Source: a filamentous cyanobacterium ESFC-1
GTDB taxonomy: Bacteria > Cyanobacteriota > Cyanobacteriia > Cyanobacteriales > Spirulinaceae
DNA length: 64,000 nucleotides
Direction of reading: 5' to 3'
Assembly: GCA_000380225.1 (NCBI GenBank)
Contig: KB904821.1
Span: 4,225,795-4,289,794 of the forward strand
Part shown: positions 46,612 to 55,791 of the stretch, piece by piece
How positions within the stretch are numbered: position 1 is the stretch's first letter
Layout of the letters: each line of letters starts with the position of its first letter
Made by a program: the position numbers and the translations under genes
The notes under the pieces: generated by a model
What the model saw: the letters and a program-made list of their open reading frames with translations, nothing else
Database searches by the model: none
What the model was told of the DNA's origin: nothing

Positions 46612-47586
46612 ATGCCCACCCAAACCCGAAAACCTTTTTTACTCGACTTTGAAAAACCCTTGTGCGAATTAGAATCACGAATTGCTCAAATTCGTGAATT
46701 AGCTGCTGAAAATAACGTCGATGTTTCGGCGCAAATTCAAGAATTAGAAGCCAAAGCGGTGCAATTGCGCCAAGAAATTTTTAGCGCCCTCACGCCGTCT
46801 CAGCGCTTGCAATTGGCTCGTCATCCTCGTCGTCCTTCGACTCTCGATTATATTCAGGCAATTTGCGATGATTGGTTTGAAATGCACGGCGATCGCGGCG
46901 GTTATGACGATCCGGCATTGGTGGGGGGTGTGGCGCGTTTAGACGGTAAACCCGTGGTGATTTTGGGCCACCAAAAAGGCCGGGATACGAAAGATAATGT
47001 GGCGCGGAATTTCGGCATGGCTTCTCCGGGGGGCTATCGTAAAGCAATGCGCCTGATGGATCACGCCAATCGCTTTCAAATGCCCATTATTACCCTGATT
47101 GATACCCCTGGGGCTTGGGCGGGGGTTGACGCGGAAAAACTCGGTCAAGGGGAAGCGATCGCCTACAATTTACGGGAAATGTTCGCCCTAGATGTCCCAA
47201 TTTTGTGTACGGTGATTGGTGAAGGTGGATCGGGGGGCGCACTGGGCATTGGGGTGGGCGATCGCCTGATGATGTTTGAGCATTCAGTTTATACCGTAGC
47301 CACTCCCGAAGCTTGTGCGGCGATTCTCTGGAAAGATGCCAGTCGCTCTCCTCAAGCGGCTTCTGCCCTCAAAATTACGGCTTGGGATTTGAAAGAATTG
47401 GGCATTATTGACCAAATTTTACCCGAACCTTCCAGTGGCGCTCATGCCGATCCGTTGGGAGCGGCTCAAAACTTGAAAAAGGCATTGTTAGAAAATTTGC
47501 AAGACCTCCTCAGTCTGAGTGCAAAACAGCGTCGCGATCTGCGTTATCAAAAATTTCGTCAGATGGGAAAATACACCCTGGCGTAA
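46612..47586 (+). CDS. accA: Acetyl-CoA carboxylase carboxyltransferase subunit alpha
   Basis: This 324-residue protein is the alpha half of the carboxyltransferase that, with AccD, moves CO2 from biotin to acetyl-CoA to give malonyl-CoA. Recognisable are the N-terminal [15 protein letters not shown], the [24 protein letters not shown] segment in parts (about 163-186) and the oxyanion-loop [25 protein letters not shown] in parts. It normally stands alone in cyanobacteria. Here it lies 1.3 kb downstream of ols, whose AT domain uses malonyl-CoA; this may be coincidence. The upstream array leaves no clear ribosome site. Confidence 0.95.
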   Translation: MPTQTRKPFLLDFEKPLCELESRIAQIRELAAENNVDVSAQIQELEAKAVQLRQEIFSALTPSQRLQLARHPRRPSTLDYIQAICDDWFEMHGDRGGYDDPALVGGVARLDGKPVVILGHQKGRDTKDNVARNFGMASPGGYRKAMRLMDHANRFQMPIITLIDTPGAWAGVDAEKLGQGEAIAYNLREMFALDVPILCTVIGEGGSGGALGIGVGDRLMMFEHSVYTVATPEACAAILWKDASRSPQAASALKITAWDLKELGIIDQILPEPSSGAHADPLGAAQNLKKALLENLQDLLSLSAKQRRDLRYQKFRQMGKYTLA

Positions 47587-48163
47587 AGTCTTGGCAACGC
47601 TACAATAGTTGTAGTTGGAGGCATCACGGGGAAGAAAAGTCGCGATCGCCGATCTAATTTCACGGCCTCCCATCTTTAAACAAGCCTTGCAAGAATGATA
47701 TACTGATTGTCAGTAACATTTGTTTATACTTATGAAGTTGTGGCTTGTTACGCCCTCCAATTGTGGTTTCAGCGCCGCTTTCCCCCTTCTGAATTAGCCC
47801 AAAGCGCTTATTAAAAAGTTTTTTCAGACTTTTCAACAACTCCCTCATCGGGTTTACAGTCCGACAACGCTTTTTGACGTTTTGCTCTGGATTTCCTGAG
47901 TTTAACTTTCTCGCAAACTGCGATTGGCGTTTCTCGATCCAACCCGATGTCATTTCTGGCGCTTAGCGCCATGACGAAAAGATTTTCTGACTGCTTTGAG
48001 ATCGATCTTCTGGGGGTAATCAGATTTCGATTTTAATCCATACACTATTTTGGTCGAGTTGTTTTGGCTGCAACTTTGCCGATTCACGCGGCTATATAGT
48101 GACGGTTTACCCGAAAATTCCCGTAATTACTTACATTTGTTCAGCATTCAACTCAATTCAACT
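47587..48163. other. Intergenic region between accA and folE
   Basis: 577 bp with no convincing gene. A minus-strand ORF (47660-47953) lacks coding character. A perfect palindrome, GGCGCTTAGCGCC, is at about 47959-47971. The folE leader lies at the right end, and its reading frame is open upstream of the chosen ATG. Confidence 0.5.
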
Positions 48164-48895
48164 ATGACCATAGCTCCTTCTAACGGTTCTAATCGTTCTA
48201 ACTCAGCGTCTATGAGTAATAATCCTAACTCTCTCAATCCGAATTCTAGTAATGGGGTTTCTACGCTTCCAGACCGCAATACTCACAACGGGACAGAAGC
48301 CAAAATCACTCCCACTTCCGAACAAGACAAAGAAAAAATGATGATGGCTGTCCGGGAAATTTTAGAGGGAGTCGGAGAAGACCCTGAGCGAGAAGGTTTA
48401 CTGAAAACCCCGAAGCGCGTTGCCGAAGCTTATCAGTTTTTGACCCAAGGTTACAATCAATCCCTCGAATCTTTGGTAAATGGGGCGATCTTCGATGAAG
48501 GTCACAATGAAATGGTATTAGTGCGCGATATCGATTTCTTTAGCTTGTGCGAACACCACATGCTGCCGTTTATGGGGAAAGCTCATGTGGCTTATATCCC
48601 GAATCAAAAAGTGGTGGGTTTGAGCAAGTTGGCTCGCATTGTGGAAATGTATGCTCGTCGCTTACAAGTGCAAGAGCGCTTAAATCGCCAAATTGCTGAG
48701 GCGATTCAGACGGTTTTAGAACCCCAAGGAGTGGCTGTGGTGATGGAAGCGACTCACATGTGTATGGCCATGCGCGGCGTACAAAAACCGGGGTCTTGGA
48801 CGGTGACCAGCGCCATGATTGGCCGGTTTGACGAGGAACAAAAAACCCGCGAGGAGTTTTTGAGCTTGATTCGCCACCAACCTCAGTTTTTCTAA
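48164..48895 (+). CDS. folE: GTP cyclohydrolase I
   Basis: This 243-residue enzyme converts GTP to dihydroneopterin triphosphate, the first step of folate and pterin (including cyanopterin glycoside) synthesis. The catalytic part starts near residue 55. Zinc ligands appear in CEHHMLPF (about residue 130) and CMAMRGV. The [14 protein letters not shown] helix follows. The first ~50 residues are Ser/Asn-rich and variable. The ATG at 48164 is chosen; the open frame extends upstream to a TTG but with non-typical sequence. Confidence 0.94.
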   Translation: MTIAPSNGSNRSNSASMSNNPNSLNPNSSNGVSTLPDRNTHNGTEAKITPTSEQDKEKMMMAVREILEGVGEDPEREGLLKTPKRVAEAYQFLTQGYNQSLESLVNGAIFDEGHNEMVLVRDIDFFSLCEHHMLPFMGKAHVAYIPNQKVVGLSKLARIVEMYARRLQVQERLNRQIAEAIQTVLEPQGVAVVMEATHMCMAMRGVQKPGSWTVTSAMIGRFDEEQKTREEFLSLIRHQPQFF

Positions 48896-48896
48896 G

Positions 48897-49082
48897 TTTT
48901 GGTTGTTGGTCATTGGTCGTTGGTTGTTGGTTATTGGTTACTGGTAGGGAACAGATTTTGGGTAATTTATAATTTTTCCCCACTCCTCCCCCTCTTCCCC
49001 CTCCCCCCCGATTGCCGACTGCCGACTGCCGATTGCCCAACAACTACTACCCACTGCCCACTGCCTACTGCCTACTGCCCAA
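48897..49082. repeat. Heptamer arrays (TTGGTTG, GATTGCC, CTGCCCA/CTACTGC)
   Basis: TTGGTTG/TTGGTCA units at 48899-48943 are followed by a pyrimidine tract and by GATTGCC, CGACTGC and CCACTGC/CTACTGC units up to 49082. The last units enter the trpF gene and supply its final codons and stop. Confidence 0.88.
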
Positions 49083-49706
49083 AAATTGGAGTTGCTCGAA
49101 TAAACGGGCAACTTTTTTTAGGTCTTTGTCTCCGGGCGATCGCTCTACGCCACTCGAAAGGTCGATGCCGTGGGGTTGGAGTTGGTTTAGGGCGGTTTTG
49201 ATGTTTTCGGGGGTTAAGCCGCCTGCAAGCAACCAGGGGCGACTGGGTTGAAAGGCTTGTAAGCTCTGCCAGTCCAGGGTTTTGCCTGTGCCGCCGAGCA
49301 GTTGGGGATGATAGGCATCGAGGAGAAAGGTGTCGGCGGTTTCGCGATAGGTTTCGACGGCGTTGAGGGATGCTGTATCGCGAATTTTAAAGGCTTTGAG
49401 AATTTCGACTTGGGGCAGAATGTCTCGCAGGTTTTGGCAGTATTGGGGGGATTCTGAGCCGTGGAGTTGAACGCCAGTGAGGGCGGTTTGCTCGACGAGG
49501 GCGCGAATTTCATCTATTTCGGCGTTGGCAAATACGCCAATTTTCTGGATGTGGGAGGGTAGATTTTGGGTGAGGGTTTGCAGTTGCGTTGGAGCGACAT
49601 AGCGGGGGGACGCTGAGACACAAATAAAGCCTAAAGCGGTTGCTCCCATATTCGCGATCGCGTGGCCTTGATCGACTTGGGTAATTCCACAAATTTTAAC
49701 GCGCAT
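49065..49706 (-). CDS. trpF: Phosphoribosylanthranilate isomerase
   Basis: This 213-residue TIM-barrel enzyme of tryptophan synthesis (Amadori rearrangement of phosphoribosylanthranilate) has VKICGIT at the start (catalytic Cys about residue 5), [18 protein letters not shown] (catalytic Asp about 130) and the phosphate-binding [11 protein letters not shown] and GIDLSSGVE. The start at 49706 fits the family; the longer frame adds an unrelated N-terminus. The extreme C-terminus GSRQ and the stop are encoded by GGCAGTA heptamers, so the natural C-terminus has been overwritten by repeat sequence. Confidence 0.93.
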   Translation of the reverse strand: MRVKICGITQVDQGHAIANMGATALGFICVSASPRYVAPTQLQTLTQNLPSHIQKIGVFANAEIDEIRALVEQTALTGVQLHGSESPQYCQNLRDILPQVEILKAFKIRDTASLNAVETYRETADTFLLDAYHPQLLGGTGKTLDWQSLQAFQPSRPWLLAGGLTPENIKTALNQLQPHGIDLSSGVERSPGDKDLKKVARLFEQLQFLGSRQ

Positions 49707-49791
49707 TACTTTTGATTCTGTAGTTTTGTATCGAATGGGTTGCTGAGTATTAAGTCTTCTCAAGTTTTACGGATTTTCGCAACTGTATTTT

Positions 49792-49797
49792 TATAAT
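49792..49797 (+). promoter_or_regulatory. Candidate -10 box of psaK
   Basis: TATAAT lies about 69 bp upstream of the psaK ATG. A good -35 hexamer at standard spacing was not found. A TTTTAC-N-TTTCGC pair upstream is only a weak match to HLR1. Confidence 0.35.
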
Positions 49798-49865
49798 GCC
49801 TTGTGGCAGAGTTGAGCCATTTTTAAAAATACTCGTAATTTGTACCCAATTTTGAGGAGAGATAG

Positions 49866-50135
49866 ATGATTAATGAAATTTCTGTGGTTGCGGCTGTTCC
49901 TAATACATCAGAGTGGGGCTTTTCGGTGGCTTTGGTGATGATTTTGGCCAATGTGTTTGCGATCGCGATCGGTCGTTTTGCTATCCAAAATCCCGGCCAA
50001 GGCCCGGATTTGCCTTTCCCGAAACCCGCCCTCTGGAAAAATTTTAGCGCTTCTGACCTTTTAGCTACGGTCAGCTTTGGCCATATCCTGGGTGCGGGCT
50101 TAATCCTCGGTTTGTCCAATGCTGGCTTATTATGA
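49866..50135 (+). CDS. psaK: Photosystem I subunit PsaK
   Basis: This 89-residue thylakoid protein has two transmembrane helices (about 17-38 and 65-84) joined by a stromal loop containing NPGQGPDLPFP. The N-terminal region matches mature cyanobacterial PsaK, and the C-terminal FGHILGAGLILGLSNAG is conserved. It sits at the edge of the PSI core, binds chlorophyll, and takes part in state transitions and high-light energy transfer. A strong ribosome site, GAGGAGAG, lies at 49854-49861. Confidence 0.94.
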   Translation: MINEISVVAAVPNTSEWGFSVALVMILANVFAIAIGRFAIQNPGQGPDLPFPKPALWKNFSASDLLATVSFGHILGAGLILGLSNAGLL

Positions 50136-50560
50136 GGGTTGGTGGCGCGATCGCCCACGGTAGCTGTTCCTTCTACCCTTTGGGGCTAGACTAGGGACGA
50201 GGCGGTTTCATTCCTTGAGATGCGATCGCGGGCGATTTTTAAGATTTAGCTTTCCATAGATGCCAAAAGGGAGAGCATTGGTTTACAATTAATTCGCACG
50301 AATCTTTTATCTTAAAGTCGTGAGAAGACCCGCGCCATAAGGAACGTTGGCGACGTTCGGGAATCGCGACTCAACAACCCTTTACCGCCCTACTTGCGAC
50401 ATCCTTTGAAAGTTGCTAAAATTCACGCACAAGATTGCTAATTGTCGTTTAAATTCTCACCACAAGCTTTCACGCAAGCGAATAGACGAAAACCAAGTCT
50501 AAAGTGCTTGAGAACTAAACATCAAAGACATAACTCGCAATCATAATATTCTAAATTTGC
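50136..50560. other. Intergenic region between psaK and the FHA gene
   Basis: 425 bp with two HIP1-like sites (about 50147, 50223) and an AACGTTGGCGACGTT imperfect palindrome at about 50342-50356. No ORF beyond a few tens of codons has coding character, and no clear terminator for psaK was identified. Confidence 0.5.
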
Positions 50561-51124
50561 GTGACTATTTTGAGCGTCAGGAAGTGGCGTTTTAGCCTGT
50601 GGAGACGATGTAAGACCAAAGCGCCGAAACTTTTTCGGGTCGAGGCAATTGTCATTGAAGCTCCGAAGCCCACGCCCAAAGTAAAGCGTTGGCGTTGGGT
50701 ACTTTACCGTCTTTTATCATTCCAGACCTTGGCGATTGTTCTAACTCTGCTACATCCCCTCCAAGCCGTTCCGGTTCAAAGCTGGACGTTTGATACTGAT
50801 GCGTCAATTCGTGTCGGACGGTCTACTAATAATGATGTCGTGCTATACAGTGCCGTAGTTTCCCGCCATCATGTCGAAATTCAACCGCAACAAGAGGGTT
50901 GGGAGTTGATTAACTTGGGCGCAAATGGCACTTATGTTGACGGGAAACGCATTACCAAAATCCCTGTGACCAATGGGCTGTTGATGCGCTTGGCCAGTTC
51001 GGGGCCTCATATCCAAATCCGCATCGAGTCGGGTCAAGTCACTGCTAGAGAGGAGCGCCAACAACATTCTGAAGTATCCGGGCCTTTGACTGGGGATAGC
51101 ACTAAGGATACATTAATCACTTGA
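50561..51124 (+). CDS. FHA-domain protein
   Basis: This 187-residue protein has a basic N-terminal region (about 1-45) and one forkhead-associated domain (about 55-155) with the diagnostic GRSTNNDVVL, SRHHVEI and LGANGTYVDGKRI motifs that bind phosphothreonine. The hydrophobic stretch at 50-65 fits the first FHA strand rather than a membrane helix. A short acidic tail follows. The start is GTG. Partner kinase is not adjacent. It is convergent with ureF. Confidence 0.85.
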   Translation: MTILSVRKWRFSLWRRCKTKAPKLFRVEAIVIEAPKPTPKVKRWRWVLYRLLSFQTLAIVLTLLHPLQAVPVQSWTFDTDASIRVGRSTNNDVVLYSAVVSRHHVEIQPQQEGWELINLGANGTYVDGKRITKIPVTNGLLMRLASSGPHIQIRIESGQVTAREERQQHSEVSGPLTGDSTKDTLIT

Positions 51125-51164
51125 GCATTAAATTTAATTCAATCTAGCCCAGACTGACTCAAGA

Positions 51165-51842
51165 CTAACTGCGAAATAGGCGCATATATTGGGTTTCGTG
51201 GGCCATGCTGGCCAGGGAAAGCCCCCAGTTACAACTGCTTAAGGCGCTGTCGGGGAGCGATCGCACTGCGGCAGCAGTGGTCATCAGGCGATCGCGCAAC
51301 ATCCATAATAACTGTTGTCCGGTGGTTTGACCGAGGGGAATTAATTTCACTCCTGCGCCGATTAGATGAGTTGTCCAAGCTTGTAAATAAGCCAGAGTCG
51401 CACTTTCAAGGTCGATCTGCCAACGAGATGCGGCCACCCCAAAGGCGATCGCGTAGTTACACGAATGGGCTGGTAAATGAGCAGTAACCCCCGGTTCTAG
51501 GTCTTCAACTAACTTGAGTAGAGTTTGTCCCATTTGCTGGCTAGAACGGCGTAATTCGAGGGTTTCGCGACTCGCAGACAGCCAACTATTCCAAAAGGAA
51601 ACTTTCTCCCAATCTTCGCTTTGCGTTGCGAGATAAGCTCTCACCATTATTGCCGTTTCGATGCGAATTGAGCCATAGCTTAACTCGGTATCCAGCCAAG
51701 TATACAGGGAGTCGCGATCGCGTATGACTTGCTGCTCGATCAGGGTTTCGATGCCCTCAGAATAACTATAAGCCCCCACAGGTAAGGCAGGACTAGCCAG
51801 TTGTAATAAGTTTAATAATCCTAAAGCTTCTGAAGTTGACAT
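51165..51842 (-). CDS. ureF: Urease accessory protein UreF
   Basis: This 225-residue all-helical chaperone binds UreD/H and UreG to gate nickel and CO2 delivery to apo-urease. The N-terminal [21 protein letters not shown] is the family signature (partial) and the C-terminal half has [22 protein letters not shown]-like helices. It lies 90 bp downstream of ureE on the same strand, the usual order. ureG does not follow; the next gene is the convergent FHA gene. Confidence 0.93.
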   Translation of the reverse strand: MSTSEALGLLNLLQLASPALPVGAYSYSEGIETLIEQQVIRDRDSLYTWLDTELSYGSIRIETAIMVRAYLATQSEDWEKVSFWNSWLSASRETLELRRSSQQMGQTLLKLVEDLEPGVTAHLPAHSCNYAIAFGVAASRWQIDLESATLAYLQAWTTHLIGAGVKLIPLGQTTGQQLLWMLRDRLMTTAAAVRSLPDSALSSCNWGLSLASMAHETQYMRLFRS

Positions 51843-51932
51843 ATTATTTGTCCTTGGTTCTTCGTCCGTAGTCCGCCCTTCAGGGCTTATCTCTACTGCT
51901 ATTCTGCGAGATTTGCACCTAATCCGTAAAAT

Positions 51933-52367
51933 TTAGTGGGAATGATGATAAGCCCCGGTTTCGGGATGAAAGGGGGCGGTTTCGGCTTGGATGTGGAGAT
52001 TCATTTTTTCCAGCATGGCTTGGAGAACCGAATCCGGGGACAAGCGTAGATACTGAGGCGTAATTTCTAAGGGGATGTGGCGATTTCCGAGGTGATAGGC
52101 AGCCCGGAGGAGAACGAGGGGGGAGTTGGCCGTTACCGTTAAAACAGGTTCGGGTTCTGCGGTAATTTGCACGATTTCTCCGGTTTGGCTTTGGAGACAA
52201 TCGCCATCGGTTAACACTGTCCCCCGTGGTAATTTCAACACGACCACCGGACAATGGGGTTTTTCAAAACGGTAGCGACTGCGCGATCGCTCCTCGGCAG
52301 TGAGGGGTAAGGTAAGATGCACCGAGACATCATTGGAAAGGGTCAAACGTTGCGTGCAAACTAGCAT
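51933..52367 (-). CDS. ureE: Urease accessory protein UreE (nickel chaperone)
   Basis: This 144-residue protein has an N-terminal peptide-binding domain (about 1-70) and a C-terminal metallochaperone domain with [12 protein letters not shown], where the conserved nickel His sits, and a GAYHHSH tail with extra His residues. It hands nickel to UreG/UreF. The ATG at 52367 is chosen because the longer TTG-initiated frame would overlap the upstream DUF4168 gene. Operon with ureF is likely. Confidence 0.92.
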   Translation of the reverse strand: MLVCTQRLTLSNDVSVHLTLPLTAEERSRSRYRFEKPHCPVVVLKLPRGTVLTDGDCLQSQTGEIVQITAEPEPVLTVTANSPLVLLRAAYHLGNRHIPLEITPQYLRLSPDSVLQAMLEKMNLHIQAETAPFHPETGAYHHSH

Positions 52368-52392
52368 CGAATCGAAATTAAGGGCGATCGCG

Positions 52393-52887
52393 TTAACGTT
52401 GTAATTCAATCATCGCATTTTGGACTTTCCGTTTCAAATCCTCACTGGCTTGGACTTGTTCGGTAATGGTATTAAAGCGGGAGAGATCGTTGAAATAACG
52501 ACGGACGATTTCTCGCGAGCGATTACAATAGTTTACCGCAATGTTACGGGCATTACGCGGTAGGTTATTGAAGCTAGAAGGTTGACTACAGACAATATTG
52601 GCGGGTTCTGAACCAATAATCCGTTTAATGTCATTATAAGCGGATTGGCGCAACGGTTCCATGGCCAAAACTGCTTGAGCATAATTTCTCACTTCGTCTT
52701 GGCTTACACTTTGGGCATAAGCGGCGTTTTGGAGCGATAAGGGGGAATTTTGGCTTAAATCGGGGGTAATCCCCACAGCCACACCCATTGTTGCTAATGC
52801 GCCGACTAGCAAGGAACGAACGAGAACACGATTGATTAAAAAGCGGGAATAAGAAGTTAATAGCATGGCAGTTTGATGATTTTGCAA
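52393..52887 (-). CDS. Secreted DUF4168-like protein
   Basis: This 164-residue protein has a signal peptide (hydrophobic about 15-38, cleavage near AYAQS, about residue 58, or earlier) followed by a helical domain with [25 protein letters not shown] in parts and [26 protein letters not shown] in parts, the pattern of DUF4168. A Cys pair (about residues 98 and 119) may form a disulfide. Function is unknown. It lies 25 bp upstream of ureE on the same strand. Confidence 0.8.
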   Translation of the reverse strand: MQNHQTAMLLTSYSRFLINRVLVRSLLVGALATMGVAVGITPDLSQNSPLSLQNAAYAQSVSQDEVRNYAQAVLAMEPLRQSAYNDIKRIIGSEPANIVCSQPSSFNNLPRNARNIAVNYCNRSREIVRRYFNDLSRFNTITEQVQASEDLKRKVQNAMIELQR

Positions 52888-52952
52888 TGGGTGAGTTTAC
52901 AGGCGATCGCTGATAGGAGTTTTGAATCATTTTATCGCCTAGAAGTTCCTGT

Positions 52953-53157
52953 TTAGTTATTGGTCATTGGTCATTTGTCCTTGGTTGTTGGTTGTTGGTT
53001 GTTGGTTGTTGGTAATTTCCTCCCACTCCTTCCCCTCCTCCCCCTCTCCCCCCTCTCCCCCCTCTCCCCCTTGGACGGGGAAACCCCGCCCCTACATACC
53101 TACTGCCTACTACCTAAAAAACTGTTGACTGTTGACTGTTGACTGACAACTGAAAAA
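52953..53157. repeat. Heptamer arrays (TTGGTTG, CTCCCCC, CTGTTGA) and hairpin
   Basis: TTGGTCA/TTGGTTG units (52958-53013), a CTCCCCC-type pyrimidine block (53019-53070), the GACGGGGAAACCCCGCCCCTACA hairpin relative (53074-53096) and CTACTGC and CTGTTGA units (53099-53147, the STRR3-like CAACAGT family) fill the space before holA. Confidence 0.88.
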
Positions 53158-53163
53158 ACCGCC

Positions 53164-54144
53164 TTACCTGACAACTTGACATATCTCAATCGCCTTGGCT
53201 TGCAGGGTTTCGTAAGAATCAGACCCTTTTTTGAGGGCGACTTCTAACTCTAGTAAGATAGGTAAGATTTGGCAGAGTTTAGCCGTAGATAAACCTTGGA
53301 TTTCTTTGCGAATGAAGTAGAGTCGCTTGGGATTGCCAATATCGGCGGCTGAGGCAATTTTTTTGTTGTCTTGCTCGCCTTTATCCAGCCAGACGCGGAC
53401 AATTAGCCACATCCGAAATTGACTGACGAGGGTAGCGACGATTTTTAATGCGGGTTCGTTGTTGTTGAGCAGTTCAACAACTAAACTCAAGGCTGCGGCG
53501 GTTTGGCCTTGACGGAGGGCGGCGGCGAGTTGCAAGCTATTTTGGGTGTTGGTGACAACCAGGCGGGAAATAACGGTTTCGTCAAGGGGTTTGGGGCTGT
53601 TATCGCCGTAGAGTTTGAGTTTTTCGAGTTCATTCCACAAGCGGCGGGTATTGTTGCCTACTGCTTCAGCGAGGATTTCTGCGCCTTGGGGGGTAAGTTT
53701 TACGCCGAGGTTGCGGGCGGCTTCGCGGACTTTTTGTTGGAGTTCTTCGGTTTTCCAGGGCGGGATTAAGCCGAATTCTTTGATTAGAGCGTGTTTTTGT
53801 AACAGTTTGGTAATTTTGCTGCGGCCATCAGGCTTTTTTTTGCTGGTTAGCAGTAAAGTAGTGTTGGGAGGGAGTTGAGGCAGCGATCGCTGGAGTTCTG
53901 TGAGGAGGTCGGCGGTCGATTGCTGACAAACGGTGGTATCGGCTAACCAAACAAAACGGTTGCCCATACCAAAGGCGGGGGTCAGGGCTTGGTTTAAGGC
54001 TTCGGTGACGGCATCCTCGCGATCGCCTGGGATTTTTTGATCGTTGAATTGCGCCCAGGTGGAATCGACGGTTTGCGATCGCAGTTTTTCAATTTCTTGG
54101 CTCATGGCGAACTCATCTTCGCCCCAAAAAAGATATATTGGCAT
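53164..54144 (-). CDS. holA: DNA polymerase III subunit delta
   Basis: This 326-residue clamp-loader subunit opens the beta clamp. The N-terminal IYLFWGEDEFAMSQEIEKLR marks the AAA+ domain 1 (no Walker A, as usual for delta). Domain 2 includes LTPQGAEILAEAVGNNTRRLWNELEKL in parts (about 150-175). The C-terminal collar domain has LRQGQTAAALSLVVELLNN in part and LVSQFRMWLIV. Length fits the family. It is divergent from the next gene with only 29 bp between starts. Confidence 0.92.
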   Translation of the reverse strand: MPIYLFWGEDEFAMSQEIEKLRSQTVDSTWAQFNDQKIPGDREDAVTEALNQALTPAFGMGNRFVWLADTTVCQQSTADLLTELQRSLPQLPPNTTLLLTSKKKPDGRSKITKLLQKHALIKEFGLIPPWKTEELQQKVREAARNLGVKLTPQGAEILAEAVGNNTRRLWNELEKLKLYGDNSPKPLDETVISRLVVTNTQNSLQLAAALRQGQTAAALSLVVELLNNNEPALKIVATLVSQFRMWLIVRVWLDKGEQDNKKIASAADIGNPKRLYFIRKEIQGLSTAKLCQILPILLELEVALKKGSDSYETLQAKAIEICQVVR

Positions 54145-54173
54145 AGATCGGCAGTTATTTACTCAAAGGCGAA

Positions 54174-54947
54174 TTGGACGACACTTATCAAAGTTATCTT
54201 AATCGTGTGGCCCGATTAACTCGCGCCGCAACTCAACGCACGCAACTCCAAACAATTCAAGAATCTCCGAAGTTTGAGGGTAGCCAAGCGGTGGCTTTTC
54301 CCGGTTATAGCGTGATGACGGCGATCGCGGCAGAAGATGCGGCGAATACAGCGTTATACTCCAAGTTAGCCACGCTACAACAGGAATTGGTTTCTCAAAC
54401 CGATCCGGGGTTAATTATTCCCGTGAAGCCCCAGACGTTTCACTTGACCTTGGCGGATTTGATTTGGGAAGATGCTTATCGTCAGGCGGTCAAAGAAAAA
54501 CCGGATTATGAATCCCAGTTGCGCGATCGCGTTGCTCATTGTTTCCAAAAGTGCCAAGCTGAGGTTAGTCAGGATAAGCCCCTGCAATGGGATTTACTCG
54601 GAATCATTATGCGGCCTAGGGCGATTAGTGTGGGTTTGGTGCTACAACAAGAAGATGATTACAAACGCTTGATGGTGTTGCGTCGTGCTATTTACCAAGA
54701 CCCGCAGATTAGGGCTTTGGGCATCGAGCAGCAGTATAATTTTATCGCTCATGTCACTTTGGGGTATTTTGGCGCGATCGCCCCGGATTTGAATCGCGAT
54801 CGCCTTTGCGAACAGTTAGCGACCATTAACGATAACTGGCTCGATTGGGCGTTTCCGTCCCTCACCGCAACTTCGGCGCAGTTGTGGAAGTTTGAGGATA
54901 TGTCTACCTTTGATCGCGATCCATCTTTCCCGAAGTTAGCGTTTTAG
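54174..54947 (+). CDS. DUF1868-like 2H-phosphoesterase-fold protein
   Basis: This 257-residue protein has two His-x-Thr motifs, HLTL (about residue 89) and HVTL (about residue 206), the paired catalytic signature of the 2H phosphoesterase superfamily, which acts on cyclic phosphodiesters or RNA 2',3' ends. The remainder resembles DUF1868. The start is TTG with AAGGCG just upstream; no ATG is available. It is 6 bp upstream of cobH, so co-transcription is likely. Substrate is unknown. Confidence 0.8.
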   Translation: MDDTYQSYLNRVARLTRAATQRTQLQTIQESPKFEGSQAVAFPGYSVMTAIAAEDAANTALYSKLATLQQELVSQTDPGLIIPVKPQTFHLTLADLIWEDAYRQAVKEKPDYESQLRDRVAHCFQKCQAEVSQDKPLQWDLLGIIMRPRAISVGLVLQQEDDYKRLMVLRRAIYQDPQIRALGIEQQYNFIAHVTLGYFGAIAPDLNRDRLCEQLATINDNWLDWAFPSLTATSAQLWKFEDMSTFDRDPSFPKLAF

Positions 54948-54953
54948 GCTTTT

Positions 54954-55568
54954 GTGACTGACCTCGATCACCCCATTACCCAGGCTAGTTTTGCGATGAT
55001 TGACCGGGAAGTTGGCGCACATTCCCTGAGTCAAGCCAAATACGCGATCGCCCGTCGCGTCATCCACACCACTGCCGATTTTGACTTTCTGCACTTACTC
55101 CAGTGGAGTCCGGGGGCAATCGAGGGCGCGATCGCCAGCCTACAAAACCGCATTCCCATTATTGTTGATGTCAACATGGTCAAAAGTGGCATCGCGAGTA
55201 TGGTGGCGAAAACCTTTCAAAACCCGATTATCGTCGCTGTAGACCAAGCCAAAACTGCCCTCCCCGGCAAAACTCGCACCGAAACCGGAATATTGACTTG
55301 TTTCGAGCAGTATCCCCAAGGTATCTACGCGATCGGTAATGCCCCCACCGCCCTACTTGCGTTGTGCGAACAAATCCCCCATTCCCCCACTCCTCCTGCC
55401 CTGGTTATCGGTGCGCCAGTGGGCTTTGTAGCGGTGCTAGAAGCCAAAGCCGCCCTCGCTGACCTTCCCACCCCCAAAATCCTGGTTCAAGGGCGCAAAG
55501 GCGGTTCTCCGGTGGCTGCGGCAATTTTGAATGCTTTGTTGGTATTGGCTTCTTCTCAGCCTGAATGA
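54954..55568 (+). CDS. cobH: Precorrin-8X methylmutase
   Basis: This 204-residue enzyme moves a methyl group from C-11 to C-12 in the corrin ring to give hydrogenobyrinate or its cobalt form, in cobalamin or pseudocobalamin synthesis. Family motifs include RVIHTTADFDF (about residues 35-45, with the catalytic His), VDVNMVKSGI and the C-terminal GAPVGFVAVLEAKAAL and GRKGGSPVAAAILNALL. The start is GTG. It is downstream of a 2H-phosphoesterase gene; no other cob genes are near. Confidence 0.92.
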   Translation: MTDLDHPITQASFAMIDREVGAHSLSQAKYAIARRVIHTTADFDFLHLLQWSPGAIEGAIASLQNRIPIIVDVNMVKSGIASMVAKTFQNPIIVAVDQAKTALPGKTRTETGILTCFEQYPQGIYAIGNAPTALLALCEQIPHSPTPPALVIGAPVGFVAVLEAKAALADLPTPKILVQGRKGGSPVAAAILNALLVLASSQPE

Positions 55569-55690
55569 GTTGTAATGAAGCTTTAGGTAGGGTGTCGTTA
55601 GCCACCCCTGTCAAGGTGTAATTTTCAGCAAGCAAGAATAACCCTCAAAGCCGCATTTTGTCGTCATTGGCGCTAACATCCGCACAAATT

Positions 55691-55791
55691 AAGCTGTGTC
55701 GAGCCAGTAGGGTAGGTTAGGCGGCTGAAACTCAGGCTATGACTGTAATCTAGTTATCCGCCGTAACCCACCGTTTAAGATGTATCACGCT
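55691..55791. repeat. Dispersed ~100-bp hairpin repeat, copy 2
   Basis: This is similar to the reverse complement of 34908-35006. CCAGTAGGGTAGGTTAGGCGGC pairs with GCCGTAACCCACCG to make a hairpin. Its right end touches the sppA stop codon. Confidence 0.7.

Noticed and set aside
47660-47953. Minus-strand 97-residue ORF between accA and folE
   Set aside because: Basic, low-information sequence, no ribosome site and no family character; the interval looks non-coding.
50700-50765. Transmembrane helix ahead of the FHA domain, which would place FHA outside the cytosol
   Set aside because: The hydrophobic stretch continues into HPLQAVPVQSWTF, which fits the first strand of the FHA fold; a cytosolic protein is more likely.
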